A stretch of 38,528 nt of DNA, taken from contig CAMGFM010000001.1 of the NCBI GenBank assembly GCA_946055365.1, positions 1-38,528 of the forward strand. Direction: 5' to 3'. The notes under the pieces are model-generated. The model searched no databases, was not told the DNA's origin, and was given only the letters and a program-made list of their open reading frames with translations. Every line of letters starts with the position of its first letter. The stretch's first letter is position 1. Source of the stretch: an uncultured Prevotella sp. GTDB lineage: Bacteria > Bacteroidota > Bacteroidia > Bacteroidales > Bacteroidaceae. Of this stretch, positions 24,878 through 32,874 are shown in pieces. A program made the translations under genes and the position numbers.

Positions 24878-26167
24878 TCACGGCACTCTGCCGCACACCA
24901 GCAACACATGAGAGCCTGCGGCTGTGGTGGTGGCGAATATATAGGTGTCGCCACCGTCCTTTAGCCTCAGCCTCCTGCGCAGTTCCTCAGCTCTCAGGGG
25001 AAAGTTGCGCACGGTGATGTTGGCTCTTTCCACGCCGGCAAGGGCGGCCCTGAGCAAACGGCGGTTCATGGTGGCGACAGCCCTGACGCTCATCACGCGC
25101 CCCGGGAAGCCCTCTGCACGTGTGAGCGAAAGGAAAAGGTGACTGTTAGGGCTTACCGCCGACACGCCAAACGACATTGACAGCTCGTCAAAACAGCCTG
25201 CCTTCATGACCGTGGCGTTGGGTTCGCACAGATAGAGAGGCGTGTCAAGCTCTCCAGCGTCAAGCACATCGTCAAGAGAAGGGCAAGGCTGCGCAGGCAC
25301 GGCCGCCTCCACGCGCGCGCCGTCAGGACAATGACTGAAGGCATAGACGCTGCGGCTGCCCGTGGAGCGTCTTATGTCCACACAGTTTACCTCCACACAG
25401 CCGTCAAGAGAGGGCTTGCGGGCAAGCACAAAGAGCAGTTCCTTGCACTCACCGTCCACCGCCACGATGTGCAGCTGCGTCACGGTGTGGCGCAGGTCGC
25501 ACAACGCCTTGTGCCAGTCGAGCATGGGCGAGAGCTTCAGCACCACAAAGAGCGAGCGGGCCAAAAGCTCGTCAAGCAGAAGTGTCACGTCGGGAGAGCA
25601 GTCGCCAATGGCGTAGGTGCGCGCGCCGCTGCTGTCACGCCGCGCAGGGTCCATATAGACCACCGTCGTGGCTTCCATGCTACGCAGCACGCTCTCCGCG
25701 TCAGAGTGTGTGACGGTCACGTTGTCCCTGCCGAGGCACCGCATGTTGTGGGCAGCCATCTCACACAACGCCCCGTCGCGCTCCACATATACAGCACGGT
25801 CAAAGAGCGGGGCGAGAAAGGAGAAGTCCACGCCAAAGCCGCCCGTCAGGTCTGTAAGAGAGGTCTCGCGCGACAGTGACACATCGCCGCCGCCCTCACC
25901 GCCGCCCAATGACGACAGCAGGCGCGACACTACCACGGCCTTATAGGCGGCAGCCGCCTCCGACGAGCATTGCTCCATGGAGACGCGGGGCGGATAGACA
26001 ATGCCGTCGACAGCCGCCCACGACGGCAGCTTGTCACGCGCTGCCTGCCAGCCAGCTATCTGGTCGAGGGCGTATGGCATGTTGACCTCGGGATAACGCC
26101 CCGACAGCAGGGCAAGGCCGCGCGGGTCGTCGAGCCTGTGCCGCAGTATAAACTGTGTTATGTCCAT
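24878..26167 (-). CDS. Class I SAM-dependent methyltransferase with PG_1098/THUMP-like C-terminal domain
   Basis: A 429-residue protein. The central Rossmann-fold methyltransferase shows the SAM-binding motif DLTGGFGVD and the motif-IV-like MDPARRD. A helical N-terminal part (start MDITQFILRHRLDDPRG) and a C-terminal ferredoxin-like/THUMP-like domain match the family represented by Porphyromonas PG_1098, whose substrate is not known to me; an RNA substrate is plausible from the THUMP-like domain. The gene is monocistronic, convergent with the secreted protein gene and divergent from ptb. A possible promoter lies at 26230-26237. Confidence 0.8.
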   Translation of the reverse strand: MDITQFILRHRLDDPRGLALLSGRYPEVNMPYALDQIAGWQAARDKLPSWAAVDGIVYPPRVSMEQCSSEAAAAYKAVVVSRLLSSLGGGEGGGDVSLSRETSLTDLTGGFGVDFSFLAPLFDRAVYVERDGALCEMAAHNMRCLGRDNVTVTHSDAESVLRSMEATTVVYMDPARRDSSGARTYAIGDCSPDVTLLLDELLARSLFVVLKLSPMLDWHKALCDLRHTVTQLHIVAVDGECKELLFVLARKPSLDGCVEVNCVDIRRSTGSRSVYAFSHCPDGARVEAAVPAQPCPSLDDVLDAGELDTPLYLCEPNATVMKAGCFDELSMSFGVSAVSPNSHLFLSLTRAEGFPGRVMSVRAVATMNRRLLRAALAGVERANITVRNFPLRAEELRRRLRLKDGGDTYIFATTTAAGSHVLLVCGRVP

Positions 26168-26229
26168 TTTTTTTATATTTGTGTCACTGTTCTTTTATAA
26201 AGGAAATGTGTATTGTGATGTCCTGCCTG

Positions 26230-26237
26230 CAAAATTA
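26230..26237 (-). promoter_or_regulatory. Possible -7 box for the PG_1098-type methyltransferase gene
   Basis: On the minus strand it reads TAATTTTG (TAnnTTTG), 62 bp before the ATG at 26167. The -33 region is not clear. A CCTGC/GCAGG hairpin lies just upstream at 26247-26260. Confidence 0.45.
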
Positions 26238-26325
26238 CTAATTTATCCTGCATCGGCAGGCATACGAAAGCAGTTTTATATACACACCCACCACCCGTTT
26301 TCCGCAAACATGTGTAAACTTTTAT

Positions 26326-26489
26326 CCCAAATCGGTCATTAGGACGTTATGATGATAACGACTTCTATTTTTGAACAGATGTTTTTCTGTCTTGAGGGCG
26401 CAATGGGGTTTCATTGTAACCGAAAAACGGGAAAATAGATGCCAAAAAGAATGTTTGTTTGCGCTTAACGTGCTAATGACCGTTTTGGG
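26326..26489. mobile_element. MITE-like element with 24-bp terminal inverted repeats and 5-bp target duplication
   Basis: The first 24 bases (26326-26349, starting CCCAAATCGGTCATTAG) match the reverse complement of the last 24 (26466-26489) at 22 positions. The 164-bp unit is flanked on both sides by TTTAT (26321-26325 and 26490-26494), as expected of a target-site duplication. The interior is AT-rich with no credible coding frame. No transposase is in the window, so it would be a non-autonomous element moved in trans. It lies in the 769-bp divergent gap between the methyltransferase gene and ptb, upstream of the ptb promoter. Confidence 0.7.
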
Positions 26490-26632
26490 TTTATGCACGC
26501 CAACGCCTGCATGCCACACTCAAAGGGCAGGGCAAATAGTCCTGCAAAGGGTGTAAAGTGGTCAATTTGTAAGCTATCAGAAATTTATTGCACAAATTTA
26601 GCCGATTTGAGAAAATAAAAACCCTCTTTTCC

Positions 26633-26663
26633 TTTGTAGTTTCCTTAACTTAATATATCTTTG
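26633..26663 (+). promoter_or_regulatory. ptb-buk promoter
   Basis: TTTG at 26633-26636, 19 bp spacing and TATCTTTG at 26656-26663: the best match in the window to the Bacteroidetes consensus. It predicts a transcript start near 26671 and a leader of about 270 bases before ptb. Confidence 0.8.
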
Positions 26664-26670
26664 CAGCAGT

Positions 26671-26942
26671 TTGCACAAACGAACAAAATTTGAGCAATAC
26701 GAAACATATCAAACCTAAAACATCCCTATGCAGGCAACGCCTGCCATGGTAAGCTCCCAGAAAGGGAGACATACAGAAAAAACATTAACAAAGAGCCGTC
26801 TCACACACGGGCTTACGGCCAGAGCCAGGCACTGACACGACAACGCCAAGGCCGCATACACACCGCACGACCTCTGGATTTGAGGGTGAGAAAGTGGCGC
26901 ATGAACAACGAACACCAAACAATTTTTCTATTAACAATGACT
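26671..26942 (+). promoter_or_regulatory. Long 5' leader of ptb with two hairpins
   Basis: The leader contains GCAGGC-AAC-GCCTGC (26730-26744) and CTCCC-AGAAA-GGGAG (26754-26768), followed by about 170 bases without a recognised motif. It does not match a riboswitch family I can identify. Post-transcriptional control of ptb is possible but unproven. Confidence 0.35.
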
Positions 26943-27863
26943 ATGGAACCCATCGTAAATTTCAAGTCCCTGCCTGAACGCCTGCGCAAGGCCGGCAGAA
27001 AGGTGACAGTAGCCGTAGCCTGCCCCGCTGACTCGCACACCGAGGAAGTGATAGAGCGCAGCATCAAGGAGGATTTTGCCACGTTCACACTCGTGGCGGT
27101 GAACGGCAAACGGGAAGTGAGCGAAAGGCTCGCCGCACTCTACCCCTCACACGTGAGCATCATCAATGCCGACGACGATGACGACGCGGCACGAAAGGCC
27201 GTGGCTGAGGTGAAAGAAGGCAACGCCAAGGTGCTTATGAAGGGTACTATAAACACGGACAACCTGCTTCGGGCCGTGCTGAACAAGGAGACAGGCATAC
27301 TCGTTAAGGGCAGCGTGCTTACACACATAGCCGTGGCAGACGTGCCGTCACTCGACAGACTGCTGTTCTTCACCGATGCGGCCGTGATACCCTACCCCAC
27401 AACCGAGCAGTTTGACGCTCAGGCAGGCTATATCATCGACACCTTCCGCAGCGTGACGGGCATGGAGAGGCCCAAAGTGGCACTCACCCACTGCACGGAA
27501 AAGGTCAGCGAGAAGTTTCCGCTCACTCTGAGCTACGTCACACTCAAGGAACACGCGGCAGAGGGCAAGTATGGCGAGGTGGACATGGACGGACCGATGG
27601 ACGTGAAGACCGCTTGCGACGCGGAGAGCGGAGCCATCAAGGGCATAGCGTCGCCCGTGGTGGGCAAGGCAGACATCCTGATATTCCCAGACATCGAGGC
27701 TGGCAACACATTCTACAAGACTGTCACTCTCTTTGCCAAAGCCACGGTGGCAGGTATGCTCGCAGGCACGACGGCACCCGTGGTGGTGACATCCAGGGCT
27801 GACTCTGCCGACTCAAAGTTCTACAGTCTCGCCACGGCATGTATCAAGGCTCTCAACGGATAG
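26943..27863 (+). CDS. ptb: Phosphate butyryltransferase
   Basis: A 306-residue cytoplasmic enzyme converting butyryl-CoA (or isobutyryl/isovaleryl-CoA) and phosphate to the acyl phosphate. It belongs to the Pta/Ptb fold: features visible are VAVACPADSHTEEVIERS near the N-terminus, LMKGTINTDNLLRAVLNK in the middle, and the C-terminal LIFPDIEAGNTFYKTV and AGMLAGTTAPVVVTSRAD segments. An ATG six bases upstream (26937) is an alternative start. buk follows after 219 bp on the same strand, so the pair makes ATP by substrate-level phosphorylation. Genes forming butyryl-CoA are not in the window; branched-chain amino-acid breakdown is an equally possible source of substrate. Confidence 0.93.
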   Translation: MEPIVNFKSLPERLRKAGRKVTVAVACPADSHTEEVIERSIKEDFATFTLVAVNGKREVSERLAALYPSHVSIINADDDDDAARKAVAEVKEGNAKVLMKGTINTDNLLRAVLNKETGILVKGSVLTHIAVADVPSLDRLLFFTDAAVIPYPTTEQFDAQAGYIIDTFRSVTGMERPKVALTHCTEKVSEKFPLTLSYVTLKEHAAEGKYGEVDMDGPMDVKTACDAESGAIKGIASPVVGKADILIFPDIEAGNTFYKTVTLFAKATVAGMLAGTTAPVVVTSRADSADSKFYSLATACIKALNG

Positions 27864-27887
27864 TGCAACCACACAATCCCGCAATGG

Positions 27888-27930
27888 CTCATACATTACC
27901 AGTAAAGACTCATACATTATATATATAATG
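27888..27930. repeat. Direct repeat and AT palindrome in the ptb-buk spacer
   Basis: CTCATACATTA occurs at 27888-27898 and 27909-27919, a 21-bp step, and the second copy runs into the perfect 16-bp palindrome CATTATATATATAATG (27915-27930). It could be a binding site or just an AT-rich spacer. Confidence 0.45.
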
Positions 27931-27984
27931 GCTGCTGAAATCACTATTAATAAAGAAAAGACACAGTATTAGCTTACATGACGA

Positions 27985-28048
27985 CCTTTTCCTGCGCGCC
28001 ACGCACACACGGCAGGGACTTGCCATGATGTGACGTGGCAGGAAAAGG
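27985..28048 (+). promoter_or_regulatory. Stem-loop in the ptb-buk intergenic region
   Basis: CCTTTTCCTGC (27985-27995) pairs perfectly with GCAGGAAAAGG (28038-28048), closing a 42-base loop that includes CACG/CGTG. It ends 34 bp before the buk start. It could set the ratio of Buk to Ptb by partial termination, RNA processing or stabilisation. No T-run follows. Confidence 0.5.
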
Positions 28049-28082
28049 CCACGAACATGACAAAAACTCACACTGAAAAATA

Positions 28083-29144
28083 ATGAAAAGGATTTTCGTT
28101 ATCAACCCGGGATGTACATCCACCAAGGTGGCTGTCTACGAGGACGACAAGGCTGTATGGACATCAGACGGTCTGCACTCTCAAGAGGAGATAGAGCGTT
28201 TTATGACCGTCAACGAACAGTACGAATACCGCAAGGACTTTGTGCTAAACCTGCTCAAGGAGGCTGGCATACCCCTCAAGTTTGATGCCGTAATAGGCAG
28301 AGGCGGACTGCTCAAGCCGCTGAAAGGAGGCGTGTATGCCATCAACGAGCAGATGAAAGAGGACTTGTGGAACGCAAGACACCAGCACGTGTGCAACCTC
28401 GGCTCGCTGATAGCCGACGAGATAGCGCGCCAGTGCCACTGTCCAGCGTTTATGGCAGACCCCGTAGTGGTGGACGAGATGATGACAAGGGCACGCTACA
28501 CTGGCCTGCCGTTCATCAAGCGCGAGTCAATATTCCATGCGCTCAACGCAAAGGCGGTGGCACGCATGCACGCTCACTCCGTGGGCAAGAACTATGAGGA
28601 CATGAACATCGTGGTGGCGCACCTCGGAGGCGGCATCTGCGTGTCTGCCCATCACAAAGGCAAGGTGATAGACGTGAACAACGCCCTCAACGGCGAAGGC
28701 CCGATAGCCCCTGAACGCTCTGGCACGCTGCCTGCCGACCAGCTGGTGAGACTCTGCTTCTCGGGCAAGTACACGCAGGCACAGATAATGAAGATGCTCG
28801 CAGGCTACGGTGGCTGTTACGCACTGCTCGGCATCAAGGACATGAAGGAGATAAGCACACGCGCCGAGCGTGGAGAGGAGCCTTACCACGAGGTGCTTGA
28901 GGCCATGCTCTACACAGTGTCAAAGCAGATAGGCGCAATGGCGGTGGCTCTCTGGGGCAAGGTGGACGCCATAATACTCACGGGCGGCATAGCCTACAGC
29001 AAATACTGCGTGGAGGACATAAAGTCGCAGGTTGGCTTCCTCGCACCCGTGATTGTGATGCCAGGAGAGGGCGAGATGAAGTCGCTTGCCTACAACGCTC
29101 TCGGCGCACTCAACGGCGAGCTGCCCATACAGGAGTATGTATAA
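28083..29144 (+). CDS. buk: Butyrate kinase
   Basis: A 353-residue cytoplasmic ASKHA-fold kinase that turns acyl phosphate plus ADP into the acid plus ATP. The N-terminal phosphate loop NPGCTSTKVAVYED, the segment HLGGGICVSAHHKGKVID and ILTGGIAYSK match butyrate kinases, and the length is typical. AAAAATA precedes the ATG. It partners ptb upstream. Bacteroidetes homologues may prefer isobutyrate or other branched acids, so the physiological substrate is left open. Confidence 0.95.
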   Translation: MKRIFVINPGCTSTKVAVYEDDKAVWTSDGLHSQEEIERFMTVNEQYEYRKDFVLNLLKEAGIPLKFDAVIGRGGLLKPLKGGVYAINEQMKEDLWNARHQHVCNLGSLIADEIARQCHCPAFMADPVVVDEMMTRARYTGLPFIKRESIFHALNAKAVARMHAHSVGKNYEDMNIVVAHLGGGICVSAHHKGKVIDVNNALNGEGPIAPERSGTLPADQLVRLCFSGKYTQAQIMKMLAGYGGCYALLGIKDMKEISTRAERGEEPYHEVLEAMLYTVSKQIGAMAVALWGKVDAIILTGGIAYSKYCVEDIKSQVGFLAPVIVMPGEGEMKSLAYNALGALNGELPIQEYV

Positions 29145-29188
29145 TATATAAAAGGTGCATACAGTAAGCACAGACACACACATAAGGA

Positions 29189-29242
29189 CGGCCGGACGGT
29201 ACACTTCCCACAAACATAATCGTGGAATGTACCGTCCGGCCG
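29189..29242 (+). terminator. Rho-independent terminator of ptb-buk
   Basis: CGGCCGGACGGTAC (29189-29202) pairs perfectly with 29229-29242, with partial pairing further inside, and is followed by CCTTTTCGTTT. It starts 45 bp after the buk stop. The 3' arm is also the first unit of the repeat array at 29229. Confidence 0.8.
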
Positions 29243-29340
29243 CCTTTTCGTTTACAGTCCGCGGTCCTTTGGTTTACCGTCCGGCTGTCTTTTTGTTTAC
29301 CGTCTGCCGTCCTTTGGTTTTACTGTCTGCCGCCTTTCGT
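29229..29340. repeat. Second type of ~22-bp tandem array (5 units) after buk
   Basis: Units start at 29229, 29250, 29272, 29295 and 29317 (21, 22, 23, 22). The consensus is close to GTTTACCGTCYGSCGTCC followed by TTTG; it is unrelated to the AAAGTGSCACTTT arrays but shares their step length. Only the first unit has a complementary arm upstream, the buk terminator. The array fills the gap to the convergent gene ending at 29371. Confidence 0.8.
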
Positions 29341-29370
29341 GACAGAAGGGGGCTTTTTGGCACGGGGATG

Positions 29371-31581
29371 TCAGCGGCGCACACTCACTTCTATGTCCTT
29401 TACATAGGAACGTATGCTGCGGTCGGCGGCAACGACATCCACCACCATCCTATAGCGGCCCTCCTTGTCGGGCAGGCGACAGTCAAATGCCTGAAGTGGC
29501 GGCACCACTCCCATAGGCTGTATAGTCACTCCGTTTGACACGATAGAGCTGGCTTTGAACTGCGGCGCGAACTTTATCTCAAAGAAACCCTGTCCCGTGT
29601 CATACCACATGCAGCGCACGTCAAGCGGAGGTACAAGCTCTATACTCTCAATGCCAGTTGTCACCATGCCAAGTATGTCGCTGAGATCACGGTCAAACGC
29701 CATGCCATTCATGACTATGGCTATCTGACTCTTATTGTCACGATCACCAGGAATCCCAGGAGGCATCAAGCCTTGAAGTTTCTGACTCTTCCACATTATA
29801 TTATTGTCGTTGTCGGTGACAAGCACCTTGCCCGTGTAGAGTATGGCGTCCTTTACGGTGAAGATGCAGTGGTGATCATCTAAGAACTTACGGTCAAAAT
29901 AGCAGAAAGGGTCCCTAATCCTCGCCCAGTCGTATGACTGGGGGCGGCGTTTCCTCACCTGCACCTCCGCGAGGGTGTTTACCGTCTCCTCCATGGACGG
30001 GCTGTTAGGCACTATATCCTCGCCTCTCACCTCCCTCGCAAGCATCGGCAAGGCAGAGAAGCTCTGTATGGAGGGAAAATCAAGGTCGTCAAGGGTGTAG
30101 GAGTAGATGCTTGTCTTGCCTTTCTTGTTGTAGGCCTGCACATAGAGGCTTGTGCCGTCAAGAAAGTCGCCTGTCACGGCCTCAAAATGGCCCGTGCTGT
30201 CGGTATAGGCTATCGTGGCATCGTTGGTGAGCGTGTTGTATATCTGCACGCTGGCCCCGTCAAGTGGCTTACGACCATTTTTTACAGTGCCAGACACGCA
30301 CGGGGCTGCCTCAACGGGATAAGCGTAGGCTATGCTGTCGGCATTTAGCACCTCCCTGCCCACCATAGTCTGCGAGGCAGACAACAGCCACGTGTCTATG
30401 TCGCCGCGTGACTGTTCTGCGCCACTGTCCGTGACCGCGGAAAGCGGAAACGGCACGGGCGAGAACGCCTCGGAGCGATATTGCAACATCTCCATGGCAG
30501 TATGCACATTGCGGCTGCCCTCGGGCAGGAAGCGCACAAAGACACGCCCTGACGGCACGCTGTCATTGAGCGTCACGTGCAGAGCATCGCCCTGACAGCC
30601 CGTCGTGGATATGCTTATGCCGCCAGAGGAAGGGAGAGTGCCGCCGTCGCCAGTCCACAGCACACGCTGCGAAAGGACATTGCCGTCGCCGTCGACAAGC
30701 CACAGCGTGAGAAGGCCCGGGGTGCAGCCATCAACGTCTGCCATGCCAGCACCCTCGCGCATGGCAAGGGGCTTTATGCCGAAGCTGGAATGATACATAT
30801 AGACACGGCACGAGTCGGCACGGCCGCGCATGGACTCCCCGCAAAGCACACGGCACACCAGACGGCCGCGGTTTTGCGTGACACGGAGCGTGGGAGTGTC
30901 CATGGCTGCGGGCAGGACAAACTTGCGCATGCCTTCGCCGCCATTTACCACAAGCATACAGTCATCGCCGTCTGGCATGAACGACACTCTGGCGAGACCA
31001 GAGCCACTGGTCTTGCCGCTGCACACCACCTCGCCGTTGCTGCGCACAACGTCAAACTCAGCGGAGACGGGAGACAGCGTGGCGTTGCAGAGATACACGC
31101 CCATGGTCTGTAGCTCTCCCGACACAAAATGGCCGCCCTCGGGAAAGAACATGGCACTCACGCATGACGTGTCGCCGTCTGCCACGGGCCTGACACCCAC
31201 ATAGAGGGGTGTCATGGGATAGAAATCATTGCCGCGGTTGCGCATGAACTGGGTGTAGCCGCGCAGGTTGTAAACCCCTTGTGCCATCTCGCCGTCCAAA
31301 GGCATGGCCGCATAAAACGACCCGTCATTATTGCAGCGCACCTTGATGCGCCTGGCAAGAGCGTTATTGCGGTCGCTAAGCTCCACATACACATAGCGGC
31401 TGTAGGGATAGAAGTCGCCGTAGTCGGTGGATAGCACCTGCCCCATCAAACGCACGGTGTCGCTTGCATAAACCACATTATTGAGAGGAGCTACATACAC
31501 TCTCTCCGAAAGAAAATACTTGTCCTTGGCATGGGATGACAACGACAGCGCAAGGAAAAGGAATGTAATGAGTCGCTTCAT
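29371..31581 (-). CDS. Exported MG2-like / carboxypeptidase-regulatory / TonB-plug-like protein without barrel
   Basis: A 736-residue protein with signal peptide MKRLITFLFLALSLSSHA. The first ~130 residues (FLSERVYVAPLNNVVYASDT) look like the MG2 macroglobulin-type domain seen at the start of many Bacteroidetes surface proteins. About residues 430-510 contain a carboxypeptidase-regulatory-like fold (VSGTVKNGRKPLDGASVQIY). The C-terminal ~150 residues resemble a TonB receptor plug (IAIVMNGMAFDRD, GIESIELVPP), but no outer-membrane beta-barrel follows. The family is widespread and functionally undefined; an accessory role in envelope transport or assembly is a guess. Upstream lies the large array F. 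Confidence 0.7.
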   Translation of the reverse strand: MKRLITFLFLALSLSSHAKDKYFLSERVYVAPLNNVVYASDTVRLMGQVLSTDYGDFYPYSRYVYVELSDRNNALARRIKVRCNNDGSFYAAMPLDGEMAQGVYNLRGYTQFMRNRGNDFYPMTPLYVGVRPVADGDTSCVSAMFFPEGGHFVSGELQTMGVYLCNATLSPVSAEFDVVRSNGEVVCSGKTSGSGLARVSFMPDGDDCMLVVNGGEGMRKFVLPAAMDTPTLRVTQNRGRLVCRVLCGESMRGRADSCRVYMYHSSFGIKPLAMREGAGMADVDGCTPGLLTLWLVDGDGNVLSQRVLWTGDGGTLPSSGGISISTTGCQGDALHVTLNDSVPSGRVFVRFLPEGSRNVHTAMEMLQYRSEAFSPVPFPLSAVTDSGAEQSRGDIDTWLLSASQTMVGREVLNADSIAYAYPVEAAPCVSGTVKNGRKPLDGASVQIYNTLTNDATIAYTDSTGHFEAVTGDFLDGTSLYVQAYNKKGKTSIYSYTLDDLDFPSIQSFSALPMLAREVRGEDIVPNSPSMEETVNTLAEVQVRKRRPQSYDWARIRDPFCYFDRKFLDDHHCIFTVKDAILYTGKVLVTDNDNNIMWKSQKLQGLMPPGIPGDRDNKSQIAIVMNGMAFDRDLSDILGMVTTGIESIELVPPLDVRCMWYDTGQGFFEIKFAPQFKASSIVSNGVTIQPMGVVPPLQAFDCRLPDKEGRYRMVVDVVAADRSIRSYVKDIEVSVRR

Positions 31582-31777
31582 CGGTTAAACTTTATTCTGA
31601 TAATGTATATATCGGCTACTGGCAGTAGCACAAATGTTTAATGGTTAATTACATTGCAAATATACACATTATGCAAGTACACGGTCTAATATGCCTGTTA
31701 AAAAACACAAACACCTCGCTTTTTTTGTCATAATGTACAACGACAGCCCAAGGAAACTTTCTCTCCAATAAAACCGA

Positions 31778-31955
31778 AAAGTCACTTTTGCCGTCGGAAA
31801 AAGCCTTGTTGCAAGAATAAAATGCCGCTACGCAAATATAAGATGCCACCTTGTAATGACAAAGTGCCGTTTTGAGCCTGTCAAAGTGCCTCTTCGCAAA
31901 CATCAAGTGGCACTTTAGCAGGCTCAAAACGGCACTTTGTCACACGAAAAGAGGA
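31778..31955. repeat. 22-bp palindromic array F (about 9 units, some decayed)
   Basis: Recognisable units begin near 31778, 31800, 31821, 31842, 31861, 31883, 31904, 31926 and 31948. Clear cores are AAAGTGCCGTTTT, AAAGTGCCTCTT, CAAGTGGCACTTT and AAAACGGCACTTT; units 2-4 are decayed (for example AAATGCCGCT). The array lies 170-370 bp downstream of frdB and 200 bp upstream of the MG2-like gene, both minus strand. The rest of the 495-bp gap 31582-32076 is AT-rich near 31600-31770 and holds no recognised gene or promoter. Confidence 0.85.
31858..31941. repeat. Long interrupted palindrome inside array F
   Basis: The 23 bases 31858-31880 (starting GACAAAGTGCCG) are the perfect reverse complement of 31919-31941, spacers included. 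After a 2-base mismatch, AAAGTGCC (31883-31890) pairs with GGCACTTT (31909-31916). The stem therefore totals 31 paired positions with an 18-base loop. It may also end transcription from frdB, though no T-run follows. Confidence 0.92.
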
Positions 31956-32076
31956 TGTGCCAATGACGACACACCCTCCCTATCATTTTTTAGACTTCAT
32001 ATTTTTCGATATTCCACACCCCTGCCCCGTCGGCAGCAAGGACACCGCCGCCAGTGCAGAGGCCCAAAAGGCTTGC

Positions 32077-32829
32077 TTAGTCAGCGAGCTTTGCCTTGAT
32101 AAACTCGCGGTTGAGGCGAGCGATGTTGGCGATAGACTCGTTCTTGGGACACTCTGCCTCGCACGCACGTGTGTTGGTGCAGTTGCCAAAGCCCAGCTCC
32201 TCCATCTTTGCTATCATAGCCTTGGCACGCTTTGCGGCCTCGGGACGGCCCTGAGGCAGGAGTGCCAGCTGGCTAACCTTAGAGCTGACGAAGAGCATTG
32301 CAGAACCGTTCTTGCAGGCAGCCACGCAGCAACCGCAGCCGATGCATGTGGCACAGTCCATAGCCTCGTCGGCATCCTGCTTAGGTATGAGTATGGCATT
32401 GGCATCCTGAGCCTGGCCAGTGCGTATGGTGGTATATCCGCCAGCGGCAATAATCTTGTCAAAGGCAGAACGGTCTACCATACAGTCCTTGATGACGGGG
32501 AAGCCCGCACTGCGCCACGGCTCTACGGTGATGACATCGCCATCCTTGAAACGGCGCATGTAGAGCTGGCAGGTCGTGGCACCCGTTGCCGGGCCGTGGG
32601 GATGACCATTGATGTAGAGCGAGCACATGCCGCAGATGCCCTCGCGGCAGTCGTGGTCGAAGACAAACGGCTCCTTGCCCTCATTGATGAGCTGCTCGTT
32701 GAGCATGTCGAGCATTTCAAGGAAAGAAGTGTCATCAGGGATGTTCTTCATCTCACGTGTGTCGAAATGGCCCTTGCTCTGAGGTCCATCCTGTTTCCAA
32801 TATTTAAGTGTGAATGATATATTTGCCAT
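32077..32829 (-). CDS. frdB: Succinate dehydrogenase/fumarate reductase iron-sulfur subunit
   Basis: A 250-residue membrane-associated subunit carrying electrons between the flavoprotein and the cytochrome b. The 2Fe-2S ligands lie in CREGICGMC plus a later Cys in ATTCQLY; the remaining clusters use CIGCGCCVAAC and CTNTRACEAECPKN. Start MANISFTLKYW follows an A/T-rich stretch. It is the last gene of the operon cytochrome b - flavoprotein - iron-sulfur, 45 bp after frdA. In anaerobic Bacteroidales this enzyme usually works as a fumarate reductase making succinate, but the sequence alone does not fix direction. Confidence 0.94.
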   Translation of the reverse strand: MANISFTLKYWKQDGPQSKGHFDTREMKNIPDDTSFLEMLDMLNEQLINEGKEPFVFDHDCREGICGMCSLYINGHPHGPATGATTCQLYMRRFKDGDVITVEPWRSAGFPVIKDCMVDRSAFDKIIAAGGYTTIRTGQAQDANAILIPKQDADEAMDCATCIGCGCCVAACKNGSAMLFVSSKVSQLALLPQGRPEAAKRAKAMIAKMEELGFGNCTNTRACEAECPKNESIANIARLNREFIKAKLAD

Positions 32830-32874
32830 TGTTACTTACTTTTAAAACGTTGATTATTGAATGAACTCAGAGTA

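Noticed and set aside
26322..26556. Small frames on both strands inside the MITE-like element
   Set aside because: They are mirror images produced by the inverted repeats and have no promoter or protein character; too short for a transposase.
26671..26942. Cobalamin or other riboswitch in the ptb leader
   Set aside because: Hairpins are present, but I found none of the conserved boxes of riboswitch families I know.
31649..31927. Small minus-strand open frame of 92 codons through array F
   Set aside because: It is produced by the repeat units and shows the same recurring pieces as frames in other arrays.
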